DNA of 64,000 nt from Hungatella effluvii (lineage in GTDB: Bacteria > Bacillota > Clostridia > Lachnospirales > Lachnospiraceae): the NCBI RefSeq assembly GCF_003201875.1, contig NZ_QJKD01000008.1, positions 1 to 64,000 of the forward strand, read 5' to 3'. Of this stretch, positions 43,761 to 52,141 are shown piece after piece. Position numbers and translations under genes: made by a program. The notes under the pieces are model-generated. The model was not told the DNA's origin and did not search any database. It saw nothing but the letters and a program-made list of their open reading frames with translations. Within the stretch, counting starts at the first letter, position 1. Every line of letters starts with the position of its first letter.

Positions 43761-45074
43761 TCAAGACTGTTCCGGATAAAAAATAATATCCACATAAAAT
43801 CTCTTTTTTTCTTCGCGCATTAACAAGGTCCCACTATATTTTTCCACGATATACTTAATGCTTCTGACACCAAATCCATGATATGCAGTCTCTTTTTTCG
43901 TAGTCAATGGCAGTCCGGCCTCAAACACCACCTTTTCCCCACAATAATTCTCTACATGAATATAATTCCCATGGTTGCGCTGGCTGACAGAGATACTGAT
44001 GATTCTTTTTTCTTCATCAGGCTCCTTCACAACACACTCTATTGCATTATCCAATAAATTCCCAAACAAGGCATATACATCAGTAGTCGAAATAAAACCC
44101 AAAATACTGCCATCCACCATGCAGCTTAGTTTAATATTATACTCATTGCACAGCAGTCCTTTTTCGGTCAGTACCAGATCGAGAGCATCATTGCCCGTCT
44201 GGTAAATATTATCATAGATTTCCAGCGCACCCTTGACGTCATTGATATATTCCTGCTGATCATCTACATTCTCAATCCGCGGGATTTTAGAAATACGGTA
44301 TTTTAAATCATGACACTTCAAATTAATAATATTAATCGTTTCCCTGGACAGCTTCTGCTGTTCCCCCATATTGTGCAGCAGGCTCTCCATCATTTCATTC
44401 TCATGGAGAATCCGGTTTTGTACGGACATATAATAAGCGATAAAAATTGCCAAAAGGCTGCAGACAATAGCATATACTTTACAGAACACATTCTGGAGCA
44501 GACTGCTGTTCCCGCGAAACATGGCATGATCTACTAACACGCTGATAATTACCACGGTAAACAAAATTGCAAGGGCTAATAGGATCATGCGTATATCCCT
44601 GTTTTTCAACTCCCCTTTCCCCTCATATCTGCGTATTACACAAAAATAGATCAGGAGCGATACGGTTACATACGGAAGCACACGCACAAAAATAAAATCA
44701 GGGACTACTGACAGTGAAAATCCAGTCAACGTCTGAATAATGGTTATCAGGGCAAATGCAATATGCTGTGTTGCGTATCCACAAACACCTGCAAATAAAA
44801 TTTCCGCTAAATTGACTGAATAGCACCACTTCATCAGTCCCAAAGTGAGGAGGAACAAACAGCCATAATACAGAATCAGTATAACCGGGTTAGCCCCCGG
44901 AATGCTGGAACATATATGGAAAATCAAAAAAGCCAGCACGAAATATGTTAAAAGCCCGGACAAAAGGCGTATTAAAAATTTATCTTTCCTCTCGCAGCCT
45001 ATTACAAAGACGCTTTCACCGATAAAAAGCTGCATGGAAAAGCGAATACAGGAAATCAGTTGTATCCCCGCCAT
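43761..45074 (-). CDS. AgrC-like sensor histidine kinase (GHKL, six-helix sensor)
   Basis: A 437-residue kinase. The first 210 residues form about six membrane helices with little exposed loop. The phosphoacceptor His is in INLKCHDLKYRISK. The ATPase domain has the N box GNLLDNAIECVV and G box GFGVRSIKYIVEKYSG. This is the AgrC/VirS-type family that pairs with LytTR regulators and often senses peptides. The start overlaps the stop of the response regulator gene (TAATG). Confidence 0.9.
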   Translation of the reverse strand: MAGIQLISCIRFSMQLFIGESVFVIGCERKDKFLIRLLSGLLTYFVLAFLIFHICSSIPGANPVILILYYGCLFLLTLGLMKWCYSVNLAEILFAGVCGYATQHIAFALITIIQTLTGFSLSVVPDFIFVRVLPYVTVSLLIYFCVIRRYEGKGELKNRDIRMILLALAILFTVVIISVLVDHAMFRGNSSLLQNVFCKVYAIVCSLLAIFIAYYMSVQNRILHENEMMESLLHNMGEQQKLSRETINIINLKCHDLKYRISKIPRIENVDDQQEYINDVKGALEIYDNIYQTGNDALDLVLTEKGLLCNEYNIKLSCMVDGSILGFISTTDVYALFGNLLDNAIECVVKEPDEEKRIISISVSQRNHGNYIHVENYCGEKVVFEAGLPLTTKKETAYHGFGVRSIKYIVEKYSGTLLMREEKKRFYVDIIFYPEQS

Positions 45075-45781
45075 TAAAAATCACCTCCCAGATATTTCAT
45101 AAAGTCTTCCTTAAATTCTTTCTTCCGCCTTCTGGTAATCGGTAATGGCACTTCATCTACCCAGACCGTATCTTTTTCCATCTTCGTAACGTATTTCAGA
45201 TTCACCAGACAGCCATTGATACATTCGGAAAAGCCCTCCCTGCTCAACTGTTGTTCCAGTTCGCTTATCGTTCCTCTTGAACGGCAGACTCCCTGCTTTG
45301 TATGAAATACCAGATAATTTTTATCTTTTTCTACATAGATAATCTGGGAGCTGGTCAGCTTTATAATCGAATCCTCTGTATGTATGACAAAATCTTTTTC
45401 CATATTTAATCTGGAAAAACGGATTGCCTTATTCAGCTTATCCGTAAACACATAGTAGCTGACAGGCTTCACTATAAAGTCAATGGCATTGACTTCATAT
45501 CCATGGATTGCATATTGAGCCATGTTGGTAACAAATACGATGCCCAGAGCCTGATCCTTCTCACGGATTTTTTTGGCCGCTGTCATTCCGTCCATATGCG
45601 GCATCTCAATGTCCAAAAAAATCACGTCCAGATTGCCGTCATAATCTTCAACAAAATTCAACCCGTCATTGAATTCTTTCATGCTGAAATTGACCTTCTC
45701 CTCTTTTTCATACTGTGTTAAAAATGATTTCATGAGTCGCAGATGGTCCAAATCATCATCAATCAAACCAATTCGAATCAT
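45074..45781 (-). CDS. LytTR-family response regulator
   Basis: A 235-residue regulator: receiver domain with phosphoacceptor Asp in DVIFLDIEMPHMDGM, and a C-terminal LytTR DNA-binding domain (about 135-230, IIYVEKDKNYLVFHTKQG). LytTR proteins bind direct repeats rather than palindromes. It is the first gene of the unit and precedes the kinase. The GH3 genes downstream are possible targets, although a strong terminator separates them from the kinase gene. Confidence 0.92.
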   Translation of the reverse strand: MIRIGLIDDDLDHLRLMKSFLTQYEKEEKVNFSMKEFNDGLNFVEDYDGNLDVIFLDIEMPHMDGMTAAKKIREKDQALGIVFVTNMAQYAIHGYEVNAIDFIVKPVSYYVFTDKLNKAIRFSRLNMEKDFVIHTEDSIIKLTSSQIIYVEKDKNYLVFHTKQGVCRSRGTISELEQQLSREGFSECINGCLVNLKYVTKMEKDTVWVDEVPLPITRRRKKEFKEDFMKYLGGDF

Positions 45782-45815
45782 ATCCTTGCTTCCCCCGTCC
45801 TTCCGATATGCCCAA

Positions 45816-45821
45816 ATTATA
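45816..45821 (-). promoter_or_regulatory. -10 box of the LytTR/kinase operon
   Basis: TATAAT on the minus strand 35 bases before the start codon, preceded by a weak -35 (TACAAT at 17-bp spacing). The weak -35 would fit autogenous activation by the LytTR regulator. Confidence 0.45.
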
Positions 45822-45937
45822 ACACAAGTAAATGATACATTGTAGTCTCAAATGCTATTTCATCTGGGTATCCGCAGATCCCGATTAGCAAATAATACAA
45901 GTCAAAACATTTCTTAAAATACACTGGGCATAATAAA

Positions 45938-45973
45938 GGCGAAACACATGATTAAATAAACATGTATTTCGCC
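45938..45973 (-). terminator. Terminator at the end of the mobile-element operon
   Basis: On the minus strand GGCGAAATACATG pairs with CATGTGTTTCGCC, followed by TTTATTAT. It lies about 20 bases after the last short frame of the element. Confidence 0.75.
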
Positions 45974-45995
45974 CTATTCTTTACCTTATATTAAT

Positions 45996-46195
45996 TCAAC
46001 ACACACATTTCCCGGCTACTGCATAATCGCAGTAACACTCCTTTTCTTCAAACTCCTTTTTTAACACGATCAATGCTGTCATCAGACCACCAGGAGCCGA
46101 TTCACCGCCACGCCCGCATATTCCGCAGTCCAGGTTTTGATATCCATGGCTTTTCAATATTGAATTAATCTGCTCCATAAAGTAACCCTGCAGGC
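45996..46195 (-). pseudogene. Truncated duplicate of the protein at 46721-47191
   Basis: From about 46195 the minus strand reads RLQGYFMEQINSILKSHGYQ and on to CVC, matching the C-terminal half of the product at 46721 (CLQDYFMEQIDSILKSYGYQ). It starts right after the stop of the gene at 46200, with no ribosome binding site, though an internal ATG could give a 60-residue product. It arose by partial duplication within the element. Confidence 0.65.
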
Positions 46196-46199
46196 GATG

Positions 46200-46682
46200 T
46201 CAATCCCCCCGATAAGGATCAACTTCTGAAGCTGGCAGTCCCTGATAATATGCTACCGTTCCAACAGGTTTTGACTGGCAGATTTTGATTGGATATGGCA
46301 AAGCCGCATTGTCCTCGTCCTCACAGGCAATACAAATTCCAATATCCCGATACTCTGTGCAGCTATTCCAGATTCTATCTTCTCTTAACCGTCTTTCAAT
46401 CTCCTTCGGAGATAATTCCAAGTTTGCATAATATAAATACCAGTTATAGCTGGATATTTCTCTGCCAATACTTTTGATAACAAAGTAAGGATTTTGAGAT
46501 AAAAATTTCCGATTCCAATCCGCTACTAAATCGTAAATATCCTTTCCCGCAAAATCGCCATAACCATTATAACATGGCTCATATAAAATGCCCCCGTCCG
46601 GGCACATCACATAGGCCGCTCTGTCTATTTTCAGTCTTCTTTTATTGTTCTTATCCGCAAATCTCCAACTAAAACAACCCAT
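46200..46682 (-). CDS. Mobile-element protein of unknown function
   Basis: A 160-residue protein beginning MGCFSWRFADKNN, from an ATG with GGAG upstream. Family members with a MGCFSW start occur in Firmicute plasmids and integrative elements (from memory; not checked). It is rich in Tyr and Cys with no recognised catalytic motif. It sits between a complete gene and its truncated duplicate. Confidence 0.7.
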   Translation of the reverse strand: MGCFSWRFADKNNKRRLKIDRAAYVMCPDGGILYEPCYNGYGDFAGKDIYDLVADWNRKFLSQNPYFVIKSIGREISSYNWYLYYANLELSPKEIERRLREDRIWNSCTEYRDIGICIACEDEDNAALPYPIKICQSKPVGTVAYYQGLPASEVDPYRGD

Positions 46683-46720
46683 TTTAAATTCTCCTTTCCA
46701 TTTAAACACAGCACATAATC

Positions 46721-47191
46721 TTACCGAACAGCCTCCGCTTTCTCCTGCTTCTTATTTACGATTTCTTTCACACGTTTTTCTGCAATCACAAAGCCGCGGT
46801 ATCGCTGTTCTTCCTCAAATTCTTTAAAATATGTCTCAAATACCATTTCCGCTACCAACTGGCTGTTTGGAGCCGGTTCAGCGCTGATTCTATAAGTTCC
46901 GTAGTCCAGATTCTGGTACCCGTAGCTTTTCAGTATGGAATCAATCTGCTCCATAAAATAATCCTGAAGGCAGACCGTTCCATGGGATACGGTATAGAAT
47001 ACTGAATCCGACAGATAGCGGTTAATCTGCACAAATTCAAATTCGTCCGGTCCAAGGCATCTGCAAAACTGCGCGCAGTCATCAACCGTTTCTGTCCACT
47101 CTCCTTCCCCTTTTACCCTTGTTATCTGGAACATCATTCCTGCTGTCCACGCTTCTGCCTGGCAGTTCTCTTTCTCCATCTGACTCTCCAT
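46721..47191 (-). CDS. Hypothetical protein of the mobile element
   Basis: A 156-residue protein, unrecognised. Acidic centre (CLGPDEFEFVQINRYLSD) and a charged C-terminus. Its C-terminal half is duplicated at 45996-46195. Ribosome binding site GGAGG four bases before the first ATG. Confidence 0.65.
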   Translation of the reverse strand: MESQMEKENCQAEAWTAGMMFQITRVKGEGEWTETVDDCAQFCRCLGPDEFEFVQINRYLSDSVFYTVSHGTVCLQDYFMEQIDSILKSYGYQNLDYGTYRISAEPAPNSQLVAEMVFETYFKEFEEEQRYRGFVIAEKRVKEIVNKKQEKAEAVR

Positions 47192-47212
47192 ATTTCCTCC
47201 AAAAAACCCTAA

Positions 47213-48016
47213 TCAAGAGGCAATGAAACTGAAAATATCCATTTGCCCTGGTATCTGCGGATGATCCTCGGCATGGATCGCTTTTATCTTATCCATCTGT
47301 ATGTACACCATATTCCTTTCTTTCATGAGCCGAGTAACTTTATCACGGCAGGTTCTCAACATCTCAATACCATTCTCCGGAACCTCATGGGACCGCATCA
47401 GAACACAATCGTCCTGTTCTATGGCTTTTTCCAACTGTTCTACATAGCCAAGCGCATAGTAAATATCGGACTTCTTCCGCTCTTTCTCACTTAATTCCGG
47501 ATTTTTTTCAGCAAGCCACTGATAGTCCTTATTTTCCTTATAGATTTGCAGCGCCCTTTTTGCCGCCGCCTCGATCTCCGCTCTCCGCGCCATGTACTGG
47601 CTGCTAATCATGTCCGGTATCTCCAACTCATAACTGGCTGGATAGTCTGCTTCAAGCAGACAGCTTCTAATCCGGCGCCGCTGGGATATCATGCGGTTTC
47701 TGAGAAGGTTTAGTTCAACTCCGTCCGGGCAGTTGAAATCCGTTCCCCCGAGCGCATATATCTGCTTCCACAAATCATGCAGCGCTTGGAGTTCCTTCCC
47801 CAGCGTTTCCGCCATTGCCCGGTTCTCTATTTTCTGTTCGTCCCCAGCTTCCCACTCATCACAGGACTGATGTTCCAGCCCTGAGTCGGATACAATGGCT
47901 TTGCGAATCAGTCCATGTACACAGCAGCCATAGTAATATCGGTTCTCTCCCAGTTTTATTTCCTTCTGTTCCCGTTTCAATGACACACAGGTATTGCAAC
48001 ACGCCTTACCAATCAT
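47213..48016 (-). CDS. Hypothetical protein with a Cys-rich N-terminus
   Basis: A 267-residue protein from the ATG at 48016 (AGAGGAG upstream); a longer frame runs into the upstream gene in another frame and is rejected. The N-terminus has CCNTCVSLK and YYYGCCVHG, a possible zinc site; the remainder is helical and highly charged, possibly coiled coil. The C-terminus IPGQMDIFSFIAS resembles the docking tails of DNA-replication proteins that bind the sliding clamp (QMDIFSF, clamp-binding-like). Function unknown. Confidence 0.65.
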   Translation of the reverse strand: MIGKACCNTCVSLKREQKEIKLGENRYYYGCCVHGLIRKAIVSDSGLEHQSCDEWEAGDEQKIENRAMAETLGKELQALHDLWKQIYALGGTDFNCPDGVELNLLRNRMISQRRRIRSCLLEADYPASYELEIPDMISSQYMARRAEIEAAAKRALQIYKENKDYQWLAEKNPELSEKERKKSDIYYALGYVEQLEKAIEQDDCVLMRSHEVPENGIEMLRTCRDKVTRLMKERNMVYIQMDKIKAIHAEDHPQIPGQMDIFSFIAS

Positions 48017-48029
48017 GCAACCGCTCCTC

Positions 48030-48350
48030 TCAGGCAATCTTTGCCTCCATCTCACTATAAACCTCTGTAAATGGGGAATCTTCCGCCTCAACCCAGCCGG
48101 TTCCCTCCACTTCCTCGTACAATGCCTCCAGCATCGTATACGGCAATAACACCAGGGACTCATTTTGCGCATAGCTGCGTCCATCCTCCAGCTTATCAAA
48201 CAGCACTGCATGTCCGTGCGTATCGTAATAGTAGCAGTCCTGTCCCCGCGCAAGGATTGTATCCGGCCTTACCACAAGGGCATACGAATACGCATTGCTT
48301 TCTCCCAATCCGCAAACGCTTACAGCAATTTTTCCATCAATGATAACCAT
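48030..48350 (-). CDS. Small hypothetical protein
   Basis: A 106-residue acidic protein (MVIIDGKIAVSVCGLGESNA), with AAAGGAAC upstream. No recognised domain. It lies 13 bases before the gene at 47213 and belongs to the same operon. Confidence 0.6.
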   Translation of the reverse strand: MVIIDGKIAVSVCGLGESNAYSYALVVRPDTILARGQDCYYYDTHGHAVLFDKLEDGRSYAQNESLVLLPYTMLEALYEEVEGTGWVEAEDSPFTEVYSEMEAKIA

Positions 48351-48396
48351 AAAATCGTTCCTTTCTTAAATGAGAACAGACCTCTTTGTCCCGTTT

Positions 48397-49287
48397 TTAT
48401 ACAGCTTCATCAAATGCTTCCACATCATAGTCAAGTTCCATCTGTCCCTCCACCTGTTTTTCCCGTTTGGGATTCCCGTACATCCACCAGTTGAATACCG
48501 CTTCACCATTCCTCCAGTTCCCATCTGTTTTTCCGGCAGCTCTCCTGGCCTCTACCATACGGTCAAAGGTTCTGATATACGCTTCCCGGTACTTCGGATA
48601 ACGTTTAAATTCCCACTCCCTGTTTTTTACCGACGCCAAAGGGCAGCCGATACAGCCGAGCCGGCGAAATCCGCAGTCGTAAAGCTCACAGTAAGAAATC
48701 TTTAGAGAATAAATAAAAAGCCACACCTCATTCTCTGTCCAACTGATGATGGGATTGATTATCCGTTTCCCCTTTAACTGGCAGTTTTCAATTATCCTGC
48801 GGCTTTCTTCATTATCATTATTAAGTATTAAATCCGGTTTCCGTTTTCCCAAAACCTCGACTGCTCCACGGCTTTCCCGTTTACGGCTCTCCTGCCATCT
48901 CACCCCGGTAATCACAAAGCGGCCTTCCCCTCCCGTCTCTTTTAGCACGCTGCAGCAATACCTGGCGTTCCGGTAGGGGGGAAGCTGCTTTTTGATAATC
49001 AGGTTCCACATGGTAATTGGCGGATAGTCTATAATCACATCAGGATAAATCCGCCGGATAAAATGCACCAGCTCCGGCGGATCTACTGTGGTTAAATGGT
49101 AATGTGCCTCGAACCGGACGCCGGCCATTTTTGCCAGATGGTAAATCACCAGGCTGTCCTTGCCTCCGCTGAAAGCTAAATAAAAGCCGGCAGGGTTCAT
49201 GGCCAACGCGGCCGGTTCACACATGTTTAGCAGTTCAACTGCATCTTTCATTTTTTTCTCTATTTCAAACAGATATAGCTGTTCCAT
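48397..49287 (-). CDS. PAPS-reductase-like ATP pyrophosphatase
   Basis: A 296-residue protein of the adenine-nucleotide alpha-hydrolase superfamily: PP-loop FSGGKDSLVIYH, later R-x-ESR motif (RWQESRKRES) and a Cys cluster (CELYDCGFRRLGCIGCPLA) that could bind an iron-sulfur cluster, as in DndC and phage PAPS-reductase-like proteins. True PAPS reduction is unlikely in this setting; modification of DNA or tRNA with sulfur is a possibility. It is the first gene after a 166-base leader with structured RNA (49392-49433). Confidence 0.82.
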   Translation of the reverse strand: MEQLYLFEIEKKMKDAVELLNMCEPAALAMNPAGFYLAFSGGKDSLVIYHLAKMAGVRFEAHYHLTTVDPPELVHFIRRIYPDVIIDYPPITMWNLIIKKQLPPYRNARYCCSVLKETGGEGRFVITGVRWQESRKRESRGAVEVLGKRKPDLILNNDNEESRRIIENCQLKGKRIINPIISWTENEVWLFIYSLKISYCELYDCGFRRLGCIGCPLASVKNREWEFKRYPKYREAYIRTFDRMVEARRAAGKTDGNWRNGEAVFNWWMYGNPKREKQVEGQMELDYDVEAFDEAV

Positions 49288-49391
49288 TCCTTCCCGTCCT
49301 TCACATACATTTTGCTATGGACGGAAAAGCCATTCTTAACGGTGTGTCTTTTTACGCTGCTAACCGAGTACAGTCCGGAACTTCAGCGCGC

Positions 49392-49433
49392 AATCGCCTG
49401 ATTCCTAACAGCAACCCGTATTTTTATACAGGG
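49392..49433 (-). ncRNA. Possible third copy of the paired-hairpin leader motif
   Basis: On the minus strand CCCTGTA-N6-TACGGG (19 nt, one bulge), an 11-nt linker, then AATC-AGGC-GATT (12 nt). Element lengths and spacing equal those of the two leaders at 52142-52183 and 63233-63274. No matching promoter precedes it and the downstream terminator is weak or absent, so it is less certain. It lies between the genes at 49454 and 48397. The rest of 49288-49453 holds no gene. Confidence 0.35.
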
Positions 49434-49453
49434 AATGAAGAAACGAAACGTAT

Positions 49454-49822
49454 TTAAGGCATAAGAGAAAGAGTTGCATATGCCCTCGGCCTGATTTCCA
49501 GAATTTGAACATTGGAAATCTTCCGATACGGCCTGCGCCGGTTTTCTTCCTCTACCCAGTCACGAAAGAGCATGTCTATTTCAAACTCTTCATCATCATG
49601 GGCGGACCGTAAAATCACATACTTCTTGCCCTCTCTCTGGTTATTCCTGCAGGTATCATAACGGTATGTCACTTCATAAATAGGAGCCGTAACCCTGGAG
49701 GTGAGTATCTGTCTGGGGTGTAGATTTTTGAAAAATCTCCGGTATTCTTCCGTGGCCGGAAGTGTGCCGCCGATGGCGATCTCATCAAATGTCACCATAT
49801 CCGAAAACTTATGTATATGCAT
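49454..49822 (-). CDS. Hypothetical protein of the mobile element
   Basis: A 122-residue basic protein. The ATG at 49822 is used because AGGAG lies 10 bases upstream, inside the end of the sigma-like gene (14-base overlap). No recognised domain; ends NVQILEIRPRAYATLSLMP. Confidence 0.6.
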   Translation of the reverse strand: MHIHKFSDMVTFDEIAIGGTLPATEEYRRFFKNLHPRQILTSRVTAPIYEVTYRYDTCRNNQREGKKYVILRSAHDDEEFEIDMLFRDWVEEENRRRPYRKISNVQILEIRPRAYATLSLMP

Positions 49823-50375
49823 ACGCTTCACTCTCCTGCACCGATAAAAGACGTTTTAAACGTTTCCTCATCCGGTATAATCTGCCATAGACTCCCGATG
49901 CCGTAACACCGCATGCCGTTCCAATCTCACGCCCGGTAAATCCCGCCGCCCTCATCTGGACCACTGTTTTCTCCTTTTCTGTCATATGCACCATGACCTC
50001 CTCAATCATCATTCTCTGAAAAACCAAGTCCTCGCATGTTGCATTTTTTGCCTCAATAGTCTCTGCAAGCGTAAAACTGGAATCTTCATATATGGTTCCG
50101 TCTAAGCTTATCAGGCAGACCCTGCGTTTTAGCCGGCTGTTGTAACGCCAATACTTAAATAGACAGTCACACATTTTTCTTGACGCGATTGTCTGAAACT
50201 CATACTGTCTGGCCCTGCTATTTTCATCATAAGCCTGTACCGCTTCCAAATATCCCATTGCTACCACATCATAATATTCTGCCATATTTAACTGGTTGTA
50301 ATATAAAAAATCCTTGACGAGGTTATGGTTTTCCTCTGCAAAGCTCCTCTGGTATTCTGTCAGCTTGTGCATCAT
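49809..50375 (-). CDS. Sigma-70-like factor of the mobile element
   Basis: A 188-residue protein with sigma region 2 (NQLNMAEYYDVVAMGYLEAV, YEFQTIASRKMCDCLFKYWR) and region 4 (MTEKEKTVVQMRAAGFTGRE, TACGVTASGVYGRLYRMRKR). The start at 50375 has CGGAGG upstream; the longer frame is rejected. Such small sigma factors in integrative elements drive their own late or transfer genes. It overlaps the ends of both neighbours. Confidence 0.8.
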   Translation of the reverse strand: MMHKLTEYQRSFAEENHNLVKDFLYYNQLNMAEYYDVVAMGYLEAVQAYDENSRARQYEFQTIASRKMCDCLFKYWRYNSRLKRRVCLISLDGTIYEDSSFTLAETIEAKNATCEDLVFQRMMIEEVMVHMTEKEKTVVQMRAAGFTGREIGTACGVTASGVYGRLYRMRKRLKRLLSVQESEAYAYT

Positions 50376-50715
50376 TCTGATTCCTCCGTTCTTCGGTTTT
50401 CTTTTCTTCCGCCTGTTTCTTTCCAAGGGCAACTCTCCGGTTAACCGTAGAAGGATAACAGCCAAACAAATCCGCAATACTGCGTTTGCTGTACCCCTCC
50501 TCAAACAGCCGGCACATACACTGGTTCATCTCATCTTTGCTCATCTTGGCAAAATTGACCGGGGGCGGTCTCTTTTTCAGTATCTTCCGGCAGACCGGAT
50601 GATCCGGGCCGTATTCATAAAGAAACCTGGCCTCACTGGCATCAAAATTTCCCAGAATGGCAATCAAAAGGCAGTAATAGCCCTCGATTTCCTCTCCTTC
50701 ATATCCCATGCGCAC
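50323..50715 (-). CDS. Helix-turn-helix protein of the mobile element
   Basis: A 130-residue protein with a resolvase-like helix-turn-helix at about 60-95 (MSKDEMNQCMCRLFEEGYSK, RSIADLFGCYPSTVNRRV) and a basic C-terminal tail. The last 53 bases overlap the sigma-like gene. Start GTG 50715 or ATG 50709; both follow AGAGG closely. Probably DNA binding; target unknown. Confidence 0.65.
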   Translation of the reverse strand: MRMGYEGEEIEGYYCLLIAILGNFDASEARFLYEYGPDHPVCRKILKKRPPPVNFAKMSKDEMNQCMCRLFEEGYSKRSIADLFGCYPSTVNRRVALGKKQAEEKKTEERRNQNDAQADRIPEELCRGKP

Positions 50716-50718
50716 CTC

Positions 50719-51093
50719 TTATTCCACCGCATATGCCAGACGGTAAGTTCCTTTTCCATCGGTCTGAAATTGAGAGCGGTGTTCGTAAATACAGGCGCGG
50801 ATACGTTCCTTGTAATATTGGTTTTTCTTTGCTTTGGGATGTTGTTCGAGATGTTCATAAAGATTTTTCAAAGATATTGTGCCGCAGGCCCGTACCGCTT
50901 CGGGGGAACATTTTCCCCGCCAGCGGTTGCTGCCGCCCTGTTTCCGTTCCGGAAACGCCATAAACGAGGTCAGATTACGTCCAACACAGCTTGTCAGCTC
51001 CTGGGTTCCCAAGTGCTGCACAATCTCCTTCCAGTTCCCTCCAAACTCTTTTTTTAACAGGTGTTCTGCCAAGTAAAGATCGTCCTCTGTCAT
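50719..51093 (-). CDS. Hypothetical protein of the mobile element
   Basis: A 124-residue protein with a strong AAAGGAGG site before ATG 51093. Segment NWKEIVQHLGTQELTSCVGRN resembles a Myb/SANT-like or HTH helix pair but is not decisive. The first 119 bases overlap the end of the gene at 50975 in another frame. Confidence 0.6.
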   Translation of the reverse strand: MTEDDLYLAEHLLKKEFGGNWKEIVQHLGTQELTSCVGRNLTSFMAFPERKQGGSNRWRGKCSPEAVRACGTISLKNLYEHLEQHPKAKKNQYYKERIRACIYEHRSQFQTDGKGTYRLAYAVE

Positions 51094-51382
51094 ATATTCC
51101 CTCCTTTAGCCCGTCATGACCGTTCCCTGTAAATACTTTTACCATCATACACATGGTTTCCGGTGAGGACTGAATAACAATTCCAGAAAAATCACTTCCC
51201 AGTGATTTAAGCTCCTCCCGTTTCCCGCGAACCAGCGATTTGGCAAGACCGAATTCCAGCTGCTCGCTGGACACCATATAAAGCTTTGTTTCCGGATCAA
51301 GATGGAAATTTACTCTCTTTCCTACTTCAAAGTCATATTTTCCTGCCATAATTACCTGCAGGCTGATTGATGTTCGTTTCAA
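50975..51382 (-). CDS. Hypothetical protein, long overlap with the next gene
   Basis: A 135-residue frame from a TTG with GGAGG 7 bases upstream. Begins MKRTSISLQVIMAGKYDFEV. The last 40 residues overlap the downstream gene by 119 bases in a different frame, far more than usual. The true C-terminus may have been near residue 96 before a mutation extended the frame. Function unknown. Confidence 0.5.
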   Translation of the reverse strand: MKRTSISLQVIMAGKYDFEVGKRVNFHLDPETKLYMVSSEQLEFGLAKSLVRGKREELKSLGSDFSGIVIQSSPETMCMMVKVFTGNGHDGLKEGIYDRGRSLLGRTPVKKRVWRELEGDCAALGNPGADKLCWT

Positions 51383-51395
51383 AATTTTTCCTCCG

Positions 51396-51836
51396 TTAGA
51401 ATTTAGGGTAGCATGTCAAAATCCGGAATCCCCAGTCGGCCTCACCGTCCTTTAATAAGACCACGCAGGCTTTTTTTAGATCTTCATTCAGCATGTCTAT
51501 CCCCTTTTTAAATCCATAGCCCACAGGCTTTGAAAATTCACCATGCAAAGATATTACGTCCCTGGTGGTGTCTAAGAGCCATTCCCGGATTAAGGGATTG
51601 TAAAACCGTTTCATCAGACTCTTTACAACCGCTACCGCCACTTCCATATCCCAAAAAGATGTGGCATAAATAATGTCTTCTGCATTCAGCCGGGTTTTCA
51701 GTGCAAGCACCTGAATATCGGTGTGTTTCCTGATTGTATGTCCGCCGTAAAGACCAACCTGGTCTAAGTTTCTCTGTATCATATCCAGCGTAGTCTCTAT
51801 GGTTTCCTCCGGGATACCCTCAAACAAATCTTTCAT
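51396..51836 (-). CDS. Hypothetical protein, first gene of the left operon
   Basis: A 146-residue protein (MKDLFEGIPEETIETTLDMI), strong AAAGGAG site. No recognised domain; predicted mostly helical. It is the first coding sequence after promoter 52233-52261 and its leader and terminator. Confidence 0.65.
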   Translation of the reverse strand: MKDLFEGIPEETIETTLDMIQRNLDQVGLYGGHTIRKHTDIQVLALKTRLNAEDIIYATSFWDMEVAVAVVKSLMKRFYNPLIREWLLDTTRDVISLHGEFSKPVGYGFKKGIDMLNEDLKKACVVLLKDGEADWGFRILTCYPKF

Positions 51837-52085
51837 CCGTAACTCCTTTCCTCTTTGCGGATAAAATGCACAGGTATCCCAGACGGATTTCTGTGTTGAT
51901 GGCTGTTTTTTCCATCAAAAAAACCACCGGCTGCTGCCAATGGTCCATTTTTATCCGTCAAAGGATTTCTTTTTTGTTTTTTGCTTTGCCGCTTACTGCG
52001 GTCTTTTTAATTTATGACTGCCCTCCTCTCTTTTATAGGTCAACCACAGACTGCCGGTATGACATTTTTCCGCGGTTTCATAGAA
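51837..52085. other. Intergenic stretch without a gene
   Basis: Between the leader terminator (52086-52124) and the gene at 51396. It is about 250 bases, T-rich on the plus strand, with no coding frame carrying a ribosome binding site on either strand. Confidence 0.5.
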
Positions 52086-52124
52086 ATAAAAAAAGACGCC
52101 AAAATATCTTCCAATTTTGACGTC
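52086..52124 (-). terminator. Leader terminator of the left operon
   Basis: On the minus strand GACGTCAAAAT-N8-ATTTTGGCGTC (one mismatch) followed by seven T. It lies about 100 bases after the transcription start and 250 bases before the first gene, so it should stop most transcripts unless it is bypassed. Confidence 0.8.
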
Positions 52125-52141
52125 TCTCTTCCAAATCAGTA

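Noticed and set aside
48017..48253. Upstream extension of the gene at 47213
   Set aside because: It overlaps the gene at 48030 in another frame and has an Arg/Trp/Cys-rich composition typical of a shadow frame; the ATG at 48016 has a good ribosome binding site.
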